From UBA791 sp963602355 (GTDB lineage Bacteria > Cyanobacteriota > Vampirovibrionia > Gastranaerophilales > Gastranaerophilaceae): a DNA stretch of 55,380 nucleotides. The notes under the pieces are model-generated. The model was not told the origin of the DNA, made no database searches, and saw only the letters and a program-made list of their open reading frames with translations. Made by a program: the position numbers and the translations under genes. The stretch covers positions 1 to 55,380 of the forward strand of contig CAVCIU010000006.1 of the NCBI GenBank assembly GCA_963602355.1. Direction: 5' to 3'. The first letter of the stretch is position 1. Each line of letters begins with the position of its first letter. This document shows, one piece after another, positions 7,934-16,898 of this stretch.

Positions 7934-8572
7934 TTACATAGACACATTTTGAGGTTGGTTAGCTTCTTCACCGTCAACAAAGCTTAAGAATAACAACTTG
8001 ATAAGTTGGAAATCATCTTCGTAACGTTTAACAATTGCTTGGAAAGAGTTGTAGCAAATAACTGCAACAATCGCAACACCAAGACCGAATGCTGTAGCAA
8101 TCAATGCAGAACCGATACCCATTGCAACTGCAGCTGATTGGTTACCTTGTACTGCTAAATCCTGGAATGTATAAAGAATTCTAACAACTGTACCGAACAA
8201 ACCTAGGAATGGAGCAACACCACCGATTGTACCTAAGATTGTTAAATGATGTTCTAATTTTCTTGTAGCTAAGTTAGCTGCGATATCAAATGAACGAGAG
8301 AAACCAGATTTTTGTTCTGCAAAAATTCTTACTGCTTCTTCTGTAACTTCACCAACAACACCGCCAACTGATACTGCTAAGTTTTGAGCTCCGTTCAAAT
8401 TATTTTTCAATAATTCTTTTTGTAATTTTGGAATAAACTCAACAACGTCTCGTTTATTTTTTTGGTAATAAGCCCATCTGTTAATTGCAACTGCAACAAC
8501 TAAAATTGAACAAATTAAGATTGGTAATAATACCGGCCAATCTAATTGAATTGAATGTAATAATAATTCCAT
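7934..8572 (-). CDS. exbB: ExbB/TolQ/MotA-family proton channel protein
   Basis: The 212-residue protein fits the MotA/TolQ/ExbB channel family. A first membrane helix lies near residues 10-30, a cytoplasmic loop with alternating charged helices follows, and two closely spaced helices lie near 113-135 and 145-172. The family-typical stretch GTIGGVAPFLGLFGTVVRI and the following GIGSALIATAFGLGVAI are present. It forms the pentameric channel around ExbD that converts the proton gradient into work on TonB. A GAGG lies 8 bases before the ATG. It sits between the TonB-like gene (40 bases upstream) and the two exbD genes. Confidence 0.92.
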   Translation of the reverse strand: MELLLHSIQLDWPVLLPILICSILVVAVAINRWAYYQKNKRDVVEFIPKLQKELLKNNLNGAQNLAVSVGGVVGEVTEEAVRIFAEQKSGFSRSFDIAANLATRKLEHHLTILGTIGGVAPFLGLFGTVVRILYTFQDLAVQGNQSAAVAMGIGSALIATAFGLGVAIVAVICYNSFQAIVKRYEDDFQLIKLLFLSFVDGEEANQPQNVSM

Positions 8573-8612
8573 AATTTTTTCCTCTTTTTATTTATGTTGT
8601 ACTTATTTATCT

Positions 8613-9743
8613 TTAATAACCTGTTGCCCCAAATACGTTGTAATCAAACGTAAATTGGATATCGATATACTGACCTCTGAACTCAGCTGGCAAAGGTCTA
8701 AATGGCGCTGTTACTTCAACGGCATTTAGTGCGGCTCTATCTGCTGCTGCTAAGCCAGATGATTTTGAAACCCTATTTGAAAGCAATTGACCGTTTTTAG
8801 CAATTCTAAATAATAGCACAACTCTTTTGCTTTCGTTTCCTTTTGGAGGATCCCAGTTGTATTTAATTCTACTTTGCAATTCTCTCATATAAGGTGCAAA
8901 GTTAGGTTCTCTAAGAGCATCAACACCCCAAGGTCCGTTTGGATTTCCTCCAGGTCCGCCGTTACCAACAGAACCAGAGCCACCTCTACTACCAGTTGAA
9001 CCTGCAGATGCTAAAGTTTTTCCACTTGATGAACCAGTTCTAGAACCAGCAGATGCACTTGTACCTGAAGTTTTACCACCTACAGGACCAGTTGAGTAAT
9101 GTTTTGCACCGCTTAATGAAGGAGGCGCTGGTAAACCAATTGGTGCCTTTTGAGATGTATTAATTTTTGGTGCACTTGGTGGTGCGTAAGAAGGTCTTGC
9201 AGTTGGCTGTTTTGGTTTTGGTGCCGCTTGCGTAGTTGTCTTCTTAGGTGCTGGTGTTTGAGTAGGTTTTGCTACAGGTTTTGTTTTAGCTGCTTGTTGC
9301 GCTTGTTGTTTTGCAACTTTTTTAATCAAGTTTTGTGTTGAACTTGCTGCTGTAGGAGCCTTTTTAGTAGCTTTTGAAGGCATTGACACTTTCTTTTTAG
9401 GATCGTGTTTACCACCTGCTCTTGAATTTCTATCAGCACGATATCTTGTATTTTTATTTATAGGCATTTGTTCTTTATCTACTAGAACAAACTCGATATC
9501 TTGATTTTTTGTTTGAGGAGCTTTGAACATAAATAAATTAATGCCCAATAACATTAATAAAAAGCTTAGTGCGATTATGAAAAACGCAACTAATGGGTGT
9601 AATGCTGATGAAATAGCAACACACTTCTTAAATGTTAAGCCCTTTTCGTCCTCTTCAAGTTTTGCAACTTTTGGAACTTGAAAACCACCATTATTTTGTG
9701 GTTCATCGTCTATTAAATTGTTTAAATTTCCCAATATTGACAT
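8613..9743 (-). CDS. TonB/TolA-like energy transducer with long low-complexity linker
   Basis: A 376-residue protein in classical TonB layout: cytoplasmic N-terminus of about 45 residues, one membrane helix near residues 48-72 (SALHPLVAFFIIALSFLL), a long Lys/Ala/Pro/Gln-rich linker (about 115-210), a Gly/Ser-rich stretch (about 215-275), and a C-terminal domain of about 100 residues (FAPYMRELQSRIKYNWDPP to the end) resembling the TonB/TolA C-terminal fold. It is the first gene of the ExbB/ExbD operon. TonB and TolA share this architecture; I call it TonB-like because of the C-terminal domain, but a Tol-type role is possible, and no TolB or Pal is present here. AAAGGT precedes the ATG. Confidence 0.85.
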   Translation of the reverse strand: MSILGNLNNLIDDEPQNNGGFQVPKVAKLEEDEKGLTFKKCVAISSALHPLVAFFIIALSFLLMLLGINLFMFKAPQTKNQDIEFVLVDKEQMPINKNTRYRADRNSRAGGKHDPKKKVSMPSKATKKAPTAASSTQNLIKKVAKQQAQQAAKTKPVAKPTQTPAPKKTTTQAAPKPKQPTARPSYAPPSAPKINTSQKAPIGLPAPPSLSGAKHYSTGPVGGKTSGTSASAGSRTGSSSGKTLASAGSTGSRGGSGSVGNGGPGGNPNGPWGVDALREPNFAPYMRELQSRIKYNWDPPKGNESKRVVLLFRIAKNGQLLSNRVSKSSGLAAADRAALNAVEVTAPFRPLPAEFRGQYIDIQFTFDYNVFGATGY

Positions 9744-9818
9744 ACTATACCTTTAATCTACTTACGTATATTATTTACTTTTAACTAAAAATTCAAATTA
9801 CCTTAGTTTCTATATTTA

Positions 9819-10448
9819 TTACTTAAACTCGATTGGAGTTATTGTAATTGGTTGAGTCAAAACAATTTTCATATTTGTTTTTGCAGGAATAACAACATTT
9901 TCCCCAAAATTCCAAATTGTTTTCAAAAAGTTTTCGTCCAAATCAATATTATTAGATTTAGCTTTTTTTACCATTGAACTCACTTCTGCATTTTGTTGCT
10001 GCTGTTGTTGAGAATTACCAACCAAAACACCTGTTAAATCAGAAGTTTTAATTTTAGCAACAATAGGGATTTGCAAACCGTAAGGTGTTGTAATCAATGA
10101 AAATCTAATATTCAATTTACCGTCAGTACCATTTTGTCTAGCTTTTTTAGCTTCAACAATGTTACCTGTAAGAACGCTACCTTTTGGTGCAATTAACACA
10201 CCGTTATGTGTAAAATTTTCTGGAATAGCAACAGTAATCGTTTGACCTGTTAACAATTCATTTGAATTTAACTCATAAGTCGTCATTATAGACAATTCTG
10301 TATTAGCTGGAACAGTGATAACTTTTTGTTTAGTTGTTAGTTCACCGGCTTTCAAAGGAACTCTATCACCAACACTTGCGCCAACAGCATAAGCTTGTCC
10401 CACAAACAGTGATATTGCACACATTAGCCCTAACAGCTTGTATTTCAT
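9819..10448 (-). CDS. Secreted VirB10/TrbI-like beta-domain protein
   Basis: About 209 residues, with a signal peptide (MKYKLLGLMCAISLFVGQAYA) and a soluble domain. Two ATG codons are adjacent; the second (10446-10448) is preferred because GGAGG at 10453-10457 is too close to the first. Motifs such as IPENFTHNGVLIAPKGSVLTG and VIPAKTNMKIVLTQPI recall the C-terminal beta domain of VirB10/TrbI conjugation proteins (the P-x-G-T/S pattern), but length and context differ from true VirB10. There is a run of six Gln near residue 150. The gene directly upstream (10504-11094) encodes a shorter relative with the same signature, so they look like diverged duplicates. They lie next to the TonB operon, but a functional link is only positional. 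Confidence 0.6.
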   Translation of the reverse strand: MKYKLLGLMCAISLFVGQAYAVGASVGDRVPLKAGELTTKQKVITVPANTELSIMTTYELNSNELLTGQTITVAIPENFTHNGVLIAPKGSVLTGNIVEAKKARQNGTDGKLNIRFSLITTPYGLQIPIVAKIKTSDLTGVLVGNSQQQQQQNAEVSSMVKKAKSNNIDLDENFLKTIWNFGENVVIPAKTNMKIVLTQPITITPIEFK

Positions 10449-10503
10449 CATTCCTCCACATAAAATTTTACAATTTACATTGTAAAGTCTATTTCATGTC
10501 GTG

Positions 10504-11094
10504 TCAATTTGTTAAGGTATGTGTTATATATGCAGGCTTATCAAAAACCATTACAAGCTCAGCTCCCGCAGCAATAGTAAGGTGTTCGCCCATTTTTAAT
10601 GTTGGTCCAGGAATCCATCTTAACGTTCCTTTATATAAACCTTCTTGATAATGAGGAAGTTTTTTATAAGATTCTGGTTCTGTAACATCTCCACCTAAGA
10701 CGTACCCTGGTTTACTAGAGTAAATATAGCCCTTAATAGGAATTTCAAAGCCATCTGGCAATTGCATTTTTGTTAACTTAACAACCATTGATGCGTGAGT
10801 GCCGACAATAGGTTCGTTTACTTTTTCAATTTCACCCAAAATTATAGTACCTTTTGGAACAACAACAGTATCGTACATATAAGTATCATCTGTTGCTGCA
10901 AACTTCAATTTTGTTGTATCATCGTTATATTCTGTTGAAAACTCTTGTAAATTTATAACTTGTACAAAAGTGCCAGCTGGAACTACAATTGGAGTATAAT
11001 TTCTCAATTGTAAATCATCTACCGCAAAAGATACTAATGCGTTTAAAATAAACACAACTATAAATATGTAAAGTATTTTTAATCCCTTTGGCAT
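10504..11094 (-). CDS. Secreted VirB10/TrbI-like beta-domain protein, paralog of the next gene
   Basis: A 196-residue protein with an N-terminal signal or anchor helix (LKILYIFIVVFILNALVSFA) and a soluble domain. It shares with the gene at 9819-10448 the pattern of VPAGTFVQVINL, VVVPKGTIILGEIE and a closing IAAGAELVMVFDKP, the same order of Pro/Gly turns as the VirB10/TrbI beta domain. No Shine-Dalgarno is obvious before the ATG. Gene order and strand suggest co-transcription with its paralog, 52 bases away. No other secretion or conjugation gene is in the window, so a conjugative role is unlikely; an envelope or periplasmic role is more plausible. Function unknown. Confidence 0.58.
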   Translation of the reverse strand: MPKGLKILYIFIVVFILNALVSFAVDDLQLRNYTPIVVPAGTFVQVINLQEFSTEYNDDTTKLKFAATDDTYMYDTVVVPKGTIILGEIEKVNEPIVGTHASMVVKLTKMQLPDGFEIPIKGYIYSSKPGYVLGGDVTEPESYKKLPHYQEGLYKGTLRWIPGPTLKMGEHLTIAAGAELVMVFDKPAYITHTLTN

Positions 11095-11167
11095 ACATTA
11101 ATTATAATAATCGTTCAAAAAATTTCAATAGAAATTGGCTATTTTTGATATAAAATAGTATAAATTC

Positions 11168-12823
11168 ATGAGAAAAATTACAACTTTTATAATATTAATA
11201 TTATTTATACTATTCTCTAGTTTTATTCTGAACTTTGAGAACAAGTTTGAAGTGCTTGAAGTTTACAATCCAAATCAAATCGGAGTAGATTTTAATAAAA
11301 ACGGACAAATTGACAACGAAGAAGTTCTTAATTTCAATTTAAAACTTAAAAAATACGACTCCGAAGAAGAACAATTTGCCTATGATTATTTTGCAAAAGA
11401 ATATGCCACAAATTTAATAAAAAATAAAAAGGTTACATATAACAAAGACAAAAATGATATTGAAGTTGAAGGACAAAGTTATGTTGAAACCTTCAACAAT
11501 CACGATATTAATCTTAAAAATCTTGATAATTTAAGAATATTAAATTTAAAATCAAAAAAATATCATCATTTATCTTGCAAATACGGTCGCCAATCTCACG
11601 ATTACGTAATTGTTAAAAAATCAGATATTCCAAAAGATGCCAAAGAATGTAAGGTTTGTAGAGTTTTAAATGAAAAAGATGTAAAACCACAACCAGTAAA
11701 CAACACTATGGCAACTCTTGATACGGGAGATGTTAAAGTTGCATTCACAGATTTAACAAAAACCCTAAAACCTGATACTTCTTGTGGTACAGATATTTGT
11801 AAACTTTTAAAATACAACATAGATAAATCAAAAGCATCTATCGATATGGCAATTTACGGATATAACAATGTTCCTAAAATCAAAGAAGCACTTATTAATG
11901 CCAAAAATCGAGGAGTAAAAATAAGAATTGTTTACGACATAGACAATAACGATAAAAATTATTACAAAGATACATTAGCATTAGTAAACATAATCAAAAA
12001 TTCGTCTTGCGACAGTGCAGACATATCAACAAAACCTTTTATTATGCACAACAAGTTTATAATATTTGATAACAAAACTGTTTTTACTGGTTCAGCAAAT
12101 TTAAGTCCTTCAGATTTATCAAACTATAATTCAAACGCATTTATCATTATAAAATCTGAAAAGGTTTCAAAATTATACAAAGATGAATTTGAGCAAATGT
12201 ATCAAGGGAAATTCCACACTTCAAAAATAAAAACTCCAGATAACAAATTTGCAATAGGTGCAACAGTTCTTTCTGTATATTTTTCACCACAAGACAACGT
12301 AATAAAATCTCAAATAATCCCATTAGTAAACAAAAGTAAGACTAGTATTTATATGCCAACATTTTTGATTACGCATAGGGAATTGACGTCTGCACTAATT
12401 TCTGCGAAAAAACGTGGTGTAAAAATTAAAGTAATAATTGATGCAGCAAATGCAAGTAATAAGTATTCAAAACATCAACAACTTAGAGATAATGGCATTG
12501 AGGTAAAAGTTGAAAACTATGCCGGAAAAATGCACTCAAAAACAATGATTATTGATGAAAAATATGTCGTTATTGGTTCAATGAATTTTTCTAGAAGTGG
12601 AGAAGAGAAAAACGACGAAAACACAGTTATACTTGACAATCCACAAATAGCAAAATTTTTAATTAAGCAATTTAATATTATCTGGGAGAAAATCCCAAAC
12701 AAATATTTAAAATATAATGTTCCAGCAGAAAGCAGAGAATCAATAGGCTCTTGCTATGACGGAGTTGACAATAATTTTGATGGAAAGATTGACGGACTTG
12801 ATAAAAACTGTCAGAAAAAATAA
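11168..12823 (+). CDS. Secreted phospholipase D-like protein with two HKD motifs and EF-hand-like loops
   Basis: A 551-residue protein with a signal or anchor helix (residues 3-22). Two PLD catalytic motifs are complete: HNKFIIFDNK...GSANLS near residue 293 and HSKTMIIDEK...GSMNFS near residue 455, as in the PLD/nuclease superfamily where two HxK(x4)D motifs form one active site. Near residue 41 there is DFNKNGQIDNEE, a calcium-loop (EF-hand or dockerin-like) sequence, and near the C-terminus CYDGVDNNFDGKIDGLD, a second loop flanked by Cys. Residues 135-165 hold a Cys/His cluster (HHLSCKYG...CKVC) of the type seen at the ends of secreted nucleases. Substrate unknown: phospholipid, cardiolipin or DNA are all possible. 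No Shine-Dalgarno is present; a TATAAA lies just before the ATG. Confidence 0.88.
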   Translation: MRKITTFIILILFILFSSFILNFENKFEVLEVYNPNQIGVDFNKNGQIDNEEVLNFNLKLKKYDSEEEQFAYDYFAKEYATNLIKNKKVTYNKDKNDIEVEGQSYVETFNNHDINLKNLDNLRILNLKSKKYHHLSCKYGRQSHDYVIVKKSDIPKDAKECKVCRVLNEKDVKPQPVNNTMATLDTGDVKVAFTDLTKTLKPDTSCGTDICKLLKYNIDKSKASIDMAIYGYNNVPKIKEALINAKNRGVKIRIVYDIDNNDKNYYKDTLALVNIIKNSSCDSADISTKPFIMHNKFIIFDNKTVFTGSANLSPSDLSNYNSNAFIIIKSEKVSKLYKDEFEQMYQGKFHTSKIKTPDNKFAIGATVLSVYFSPQDNVIKSQIIPLVNKSKTSIYMPTFLITHRELTSALISAKKRGVKIKVIIDAANASNKYSKHQQLRDNGIEVKVENYAGKMHSKTMIIDEKYVVIGSMNFSRSGEEKNDENTVILDNPQIAKFLIKQFNIIWEKIPNKYLKYNVPAESRESIGSCYDGVDNNFDGKIDGLDKNCQKK

Positions 12824-12828
12824 TTTTA

Positions 12829-14430
12829 TTATTTTTCTAAACTATTACGTCTTTCTTTTCTAACTGTTGAAACCAAATTCATATACAACTCTTTATTTTT
12901 AGCACTTGGATCAATATTTGTAGCTTCATCTAAATATAAAAGAGCCTCTTCGTTTCTACCAATAGCTTGATAGAATTCGCTCATTAATACGTATAGTGAA
13001 GCATTATCAACATTTAGAGAAATTGCTTTTTTCAAACTTTCAATCGCAAAATTAATATCTTCCGAAGCATATAAAGCTAATGCATTGAAATAATAGCCTT
13101 CATATCTATTAGAATCTAATTCGATAAGCTTTTGAGCCACATCGAATAATTCCACACATTTATCAGTTTCTTCATAGATACGAGCTTGTAAAACCCAGTT
13201 ATCAAAATAGTTTTCGCTAATTTCTTTAACTTTATCAACAAGTTTTTGCGCCAATTCGTAATTCTTTTCGTGGATAACAAGATTAATATATTCACACATA
13301 TATTCAATGCTATCGTAATTTAATTGTAATGCACGTAAAATATAGCTTTTAGCCTTTTCATACATACCTAATTCAATATAGATTTTTGCTAATGAAAATA
13401 CTGCAAAATCATCACTAGATTCAAGAGTTACCAATTGCTCTAATTCGAATTTTGCACCTAAAACATCTTTTGTTTCTAGTTTAACCAAAGCTCTTAAAAT
13501 CTTTGCTGGTAAATAATTTTCATCTATTTTTAAGATTTTAGAAACAGTTGAGTTTGTTTTTTCATAGTCATTATTTCTGTAATACAAATATGCTAACGCA
13601 TACAAGAATTCTTTGTTATCAGGCTCACGTAAAATAGCTTCGTTAAAGAATTTTACAGCCTCGTCAATCCAACCGTTTAGGTAATATGCGTTTGCCAAAT
13701 CAAAAGCATATTGAGCATTGTTAGGATTTAGAGATAGAGCTTTTTGGAAGTAATTTATCCCGTCCATAAATCTTTCTTCATCTAATGCAAACAATCCTAA
13801 GTAGTGCATACAAACATCGTTGTCTTCTTTTTCCTCTAACATTTGGAATAAGGCTTTTGATTTGTATAATTCAAAATTTTTATAATAAACAACACCTAGT
13901 AATGTCAAAACTTTTGAGTTTTCACAACCGTTAGCAACAAGTTTTTCCAAGAGTTTAATTGCTTCTGCATATTTCATTTTTTCATAATAAGCTTTTGCAA
14001 TCTCATAAATTGCGTTTTCATCAAGGTTATCGTGAGTTTCATTGAATTCTTCAATAGCCTTAAAATCACCTAAATCATTCAAGATTTTGATGTATTCAAC
14101 TATATTTTCGTTTGATGAAGAAATGCCTAAGATTTTTACTGCAATTTCTTTTGCTTTTGAAGTTTCATTATTTTTTGTTTCAAGCTTTGCCAAAAGTTTT
14201 AAACATTCTAAATGATTTTCATCAATTTCTAATGCTTTTTCAGCATATTGTCTAGCTCTTTCGTCATTACCTAGCAAGAAATATAAATCTGCTAATTGAG
14301 AAAGAATTTCTACATTGTTACCTTCTATCGCCAATGCTTTGTATAACATTTCGATAGCTTGCTTATAGTACCCTTGTCTTTTCAAGTCAAAAGACTGAGT
14401 TATGTATGATAAAATTTCATTGTTTGTCAT
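12829..14430 (-). CDS. TPR-repeat protein
   Basis: A 533-residue, fully helical-looking protein built from tetratricopeptide repeats. Units such as KQAIEMLYKALAIEGNNVE, ARQYAEKALEIDENHLE and GINYFQKALSLNPNNAQ show the alternating A/G/Y pattern and the NP at the turn. The repeats run almost end to end, about 14-15 of them. There is no signal peptide or membrane helix, so it is probably a cytoplasmic scaffold. It overlaps the FtsB/DivIC-like gene upstream by 14 bases, which suggests coupled expression and perhaps a role at the division site or envelope; that link is inference. The convergent PLD gene ends six bases away. Confidence 0.88.
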   Translation of the reverse strand: MTNNEILSYITQSFDLKRQGYYKQAIEMLYKALAIEGNNVEILSQLADLYFLLGNDERARQYAEKALEIDENHLECLKLLAKLETKNNETSKAKEIAVKILGISSSNENIVEYIKILNDLGDFKAIEEFNETHDNLDENAIYEIAKAYYEKMKYAEAIKLLEKLVANGCENSKVLTLLGVVYYKNFELYKSKALFQMLEEKEDNDVCMHYLGLFALDEERFMDGINYFQKALSLNPNNAQYAFDLANAYYLNGWIDEAVKFFNEAILREPDNKEFLYALAYLYYRNNDYEKTNSTVSKILKIDENYLPAKILRALVKLETKDVLGAKFELEQLVTLESSDDFAVFSLAKIYIELGMYEKAKSYILRALQLNYDSIEYMCEYINLVIHEKNYELAQKLVDKVKEISENYFDNWVLQARIYEETDKCVELFDVAQKLIELDSNRYEGYYFNALALYASEDINFAIESLKKAISLNVDNASLYVLMSEFYQAIGRNEEALLYLDEATNIDPSAKNKELYMNLVSTVRKERRNSLEK

Positions 14431-14911
14431 GTTTACCTAACTTTTTCAATATACCTATTTTTTTATTCGATTGAGTTTCCTCGTTACTTTGTTTTTTAAT
14501 TTCGTTAATGATAATTAAAACCTCATCATTGCCAGCCATTTTAAGATTGTTTCTTGCAATCGCTTCTAAGCTTTCAGCTGATGAGAAATATTTTAATTCT
14601 TTTTTAAGTTGTCTATTTTTTGTTTCTGCCTCAATTTGAGATTTTTTAATAGTTGCAATTTTTGTTTGATAAGCAATAACCTTAGTTATGTTCAAAATAG
14701 CGCTGAATGCAACTTGAGCTAGAAATATTAAAAGTACAATAGTCAAAAACGAATAATAAAAACTTTGAGATTTTTGATTTTTTTGATTTTTTTTGTCAGC
14801 TTTTTCTTTAAGAAAAGCAACCTTATTTATCCCTCTAGAAGAAGCTTTTAAATGTCTTTTAGAAAGTTTTTTATTAGAAAATCTTTTTTTATTATCAATT
14901 TCTCTTTTCAT
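14417..14911 (-). CDS. FtsB/DivIC-like septum formation protein
   Basis: A 164-residue bitopic protein: a very basic N-terminus (about 50 residues), one membrane helix near residues 51-73 (FYYSFLTIVLLIFLAQVAF), then a coiled coil (TKIATIKKSQIEAETKNRQLKKEL) and a short conserved patch, LEAIARNNLKMAGNDE. The latter matches the FtsB/DivIC family signature (helix, then ARxxLxMxxxxE). FtsB and DivIC bridge FtsL/FtsQ in the divisome. The long basic cytoplasmic tail is more typical of DivIC/FtsL-type proteins. A TATAAT-like element lies between this gene and the upstream one, so it may have its own promoter. It overlaps the TPR gene. Confidence 0.72.
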   Translation of the reverse strand: MKREIDNKKRFSNKKLSKRHLKASSRGINKVAFLKEKADKKNQKNQKSQSFYYSFLTIVLLIFLAQVAFSAILNITKVIAYQTKIATIKKSQIEAETKNRQLKKELKYFSSAESLEAIARNNLKMAGNDEVLIIINEIKKQSNEETQSNKKIGILKKLGKHDKQ

Positions 14912-14944
14912 TTTTTACCGTACAACGATTATAATATAATTTAA

Positions 14945-15700
14945 TTATAAACGCAAAGTTGTTTCAAATTTTACAACATTTTTTCTGTTACCGTTTTGAT
15001 AATAAGCTTGACCAATACCTACACCAACATCAAGTGGATTTTCTTTTATGAATTGCGGAGTATATTTTAACATAATTGTATTGTCATTTCTTGTTCCCAA
15101 AACATTAGCTTTAAATGTATCACTTAGAACAAAACCTTTGCCAAGTTTTATTTCTGGAGTTAAATATATATGGTCAGCTTGTGTACCAGTTGACATATAA
15201 GAATCTTTACCAAAGGCAGCTTGAATACCAAAACGTTTAGTATCATATCTTGCAAAGAATTTTGTACTGTATTCGTATTCACCAGTATCAATATCTGCGC
15301 CATAGATTGTACCAAATGAGAATTTGCCTAATTTTTCTGTATATGAAGTAACAAAGTTATCAACTTGATGTTCGTTTGCATAATGTTGTTTTACACCTGC
15401 TTGTCTGTTTTTAATATCTTCGTAATTTACACCTTTTATATCCAAAACAGAATATTGATTATAAGTTGAAGGATTTTTTATATTTAAGAAAACACCCTCT
15501 GCATCTTTTATTTGGTCAAAAAATACAGTTCCGTCTGGATAGTATTCAACATACCCATTCAAAACTTCCACCTCTTGGTCATCGTCATTTGCAACATCAC
15601 TTGCAACGACTTCCTCATTTTGAAGAATTTGACTATCGCCAGAATAAGCCATTAATGGACAAAATAGTAAAATTGTAAACATTAACAAAAATCTCTTCAT
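14945..15700 (-). CDS. Secreted, probable outer-membrane beta-barrel-like protein
   Basis: A 251-residue protein with a signal peptide (MKRFLLMFTILLFCPLMAYS), an acidic linker (VASDVANDDDQEVEV) and a region of alternating hydrophobic and polar strands from about residue 110 onward (FSFGTIYGADIDTGEYEYSTKFFARYDTKR fits the pattern when read in parts). The chain ends TTLRL; a terminal aromatic or hydrophobic residue after a strand is usual for outer-membrane barrels, here Leu. No family is recognised with confidence. A very good promoter ends six bases before the ATG and no Shine-Dalgarno is present, so the message may be leaderless. Confidence 0.6.
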   Translation of the reverse strand: MKRFLLMFTILLFCPLMAYSGDSQILQNEEVVASDVANDDDQEVEVLNGYVEYYPDGTVFFDQIKDAEGVFLNIKNPSTYNQYSVLDIKGVNYEDIKNRQAGVKQHYANEHQVDNFVTSYTEKLGKFSFGTIYGADIDTGEYEYSTKFFARYDTKRFGIQAAFGKDSYMSTGTQADHIYLTPEIKLGKGFVLSDTFKANVLGTRNDNTIMLKYTPQFIKENPLDVGVGIGQAYYQNGNRKNVVKFETTLRL

Positions 15701-15706
15701 AGCTCT

Positions 15707-15735
15707 ATTCTAAAATATTTTGAGCATTGTTTCAA
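15707..15735 (-). promoter_or_regulatory. Sigma70-like promoter ending 6 bases before a start codon (leaderless mRNA candidate)
   Basis: Reading the minus strand, TTGAAA (15735-15730), a 17-base spacer and TAGAAT (15712-15707) are followed after exactly six bases by the ATG of the gene at 14945-15700. Transcription would start on or next to that ATG. There is no Shine-Dalgarno in the gap. Confidence 0.65.
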
Positions 15736-15806
15736 GTCATAAAGATTTATTGCAAGAAATTTTTTAGTAAATATAATTAAAAACAAGTGGTAGTGAGGTA
15801 AAGAAA

Positions 15807-16829
15807 ATGACAGAATTAAAAATTTATTTAGACAAAGACATTAATCAAGATTTAATCAAAACTAAAAAAATTGCTGTAATCGGATTTGGTTCACAAGGTT
15901 ACGGTCAATCAATGAACTTAAAAGATTCAGGTTGCGACGTTGTTTTAGGTTTAAGACAAGGTGGCAAAAGTGATGAAAAAGCTAAAAACTACGGTTTTAA
16001 AACAATGGCAATCAAAGATGCTGTTCAATGGGCTGACATCGTTCAAATCTTAATTCCTGATGAAATTCAAGCAAAAGTATATGAAACAGAAATTGCACCA
16101 TATATGACAGCTGGTAAATATTTGATGTTTTCACACGGTTTCAACATTCACTTCAAAAAAATCGTTGCACCAGAAGGTGTTAGTGTAATTATGGTTGCAC
16201 CAAAAGGTCCTGGACACACAGTAAGAAGTGAATATGAAGCAGGTAAAGGTGTTCCTTCATTAATCGCTGTATATCAAGATGCAACAGGCGAGTCAAGAGA
16301 AGTTGCTTTATCATACGCAAGCGCTATCGGCGCAGGCAGAGCTGGTATCATTGAAACTACATTCAAAGAAGAAACAGAAACAGACTTATTCGGTGAACAA
16401 GCAGTTCTTTGTGGTGGTTGCACAGCATTAATAAAAGCTGGTTTTGAAACACTTGTAGAAGCTGGTTATTCTCCATATATGGCATACTTTGAAGTTTGCC
16501 ACGAAATGAAATTAATTGTTGACTTAATCAACCAAGGTGGTTTTGCAGATATGAGATACTCTATTTCTAACACTGCTGAATACGGCGACTTAACTAGAGG
16601 TCCTCGTGTTATCACTGAAGAATCTAAAAAAGCTATGAAAGAAATTCTTTCAGAAATTCAATCAGGTGAATTTGCAGATGAATTCTTAAATGAAGTAAAT
16701 TCTGGCAACAAAAAATTCAACGAATTAAGAGAAGAAGGCAGAAACCACCAAATTGAAAAAGTTGGTGAAGAAATTCGTTCTTCATTCTCTTGGAGCAAAT
16801 CAAAAATTATTGATAGAGATAAAAACTAA
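15807..16829 (+). CDS. ilvC: Ketol-acid reductoisomerase
   Basis: The 340-residue protein is a class I ketol-acid reductoisomerase, which converts 2-acetolactate or 2-aceto-2-hydroxybutyrate to dihydroxy acids with NAD(P)H and Mg2+ in branched-chain amino acid synthesis. Visible motifs: the Rossmann loop GFGSQGYGQSMNLKDSG, the MAPKGPGHTVRSEYEAGKGVP region, and DLFGEQAVLCGG with metal-binding acids. The Rossmann loop has Tyr-Gly where His-Ala is usual. The cofactor loop RQGGKSDEK suggests NADPH use, but this is uncertain. GAGGT precedes the ATG, and a strong terminator follows (16849-16876), so the gene is probably transcribed alone. Other ilv genes are not in the window. Confidence 0.97.
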   Translation: MTELKIYLDKDINQDLIKTKKIAVIGFGSQGYGQSMNLKDSGCDVVLGLRQGGKSDEKAKNYGFKTMAIKDAVQWADIVQILIPDEIQAKVYETEIAPYMTAGKYLMFSHGFNIHFKKIVAPEGVSVIMVAPKGPGHTVRSEYEAGKGVPSLIAVYQDATGESREVALSYASAIGAGRAGIIETTFKEETETDLFGEQAVLCGGCTALIKAGFETLVEAGYSPYMAYFEVCHEMKLIVDLINQGGFADMRYSISNTAEYGDLTRGPRVITEESKKAMKEILSEIQSGEFADEFLNEVNSGNKKFNELREEGRNHQIEKVGEEIRSSFSWSKSKIIDRDKN

Positions 16830-16848
16830 TAACAATTTGCAATTAACT

Positions 16849-16876
16849 AAAAGGGTTCTTTTTAGAACCCTTTTTT
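16849..16876 (+). terminator. Rho-independent terminator of ilvC
   Basis: An 11-bp perfect stem (aaaagggttct / agaaccctttt) with a four-T loop is followed by more T. It lies 20 bases after the ilvC stop and before the next gene on the same strand. Confidence 0.85.
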
Positions 16877-16898
16877 AAAAAGAATAAATGAGGTAAAA

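Noticed and set aside
9819..11094. Conjugative type IV secretion locus because of VirB10/TrbI-like proteins
   Set aside because: No VirB4, VirD4, relaxase or other VirB proteins are present, and both proteins are shorter than VirB10.
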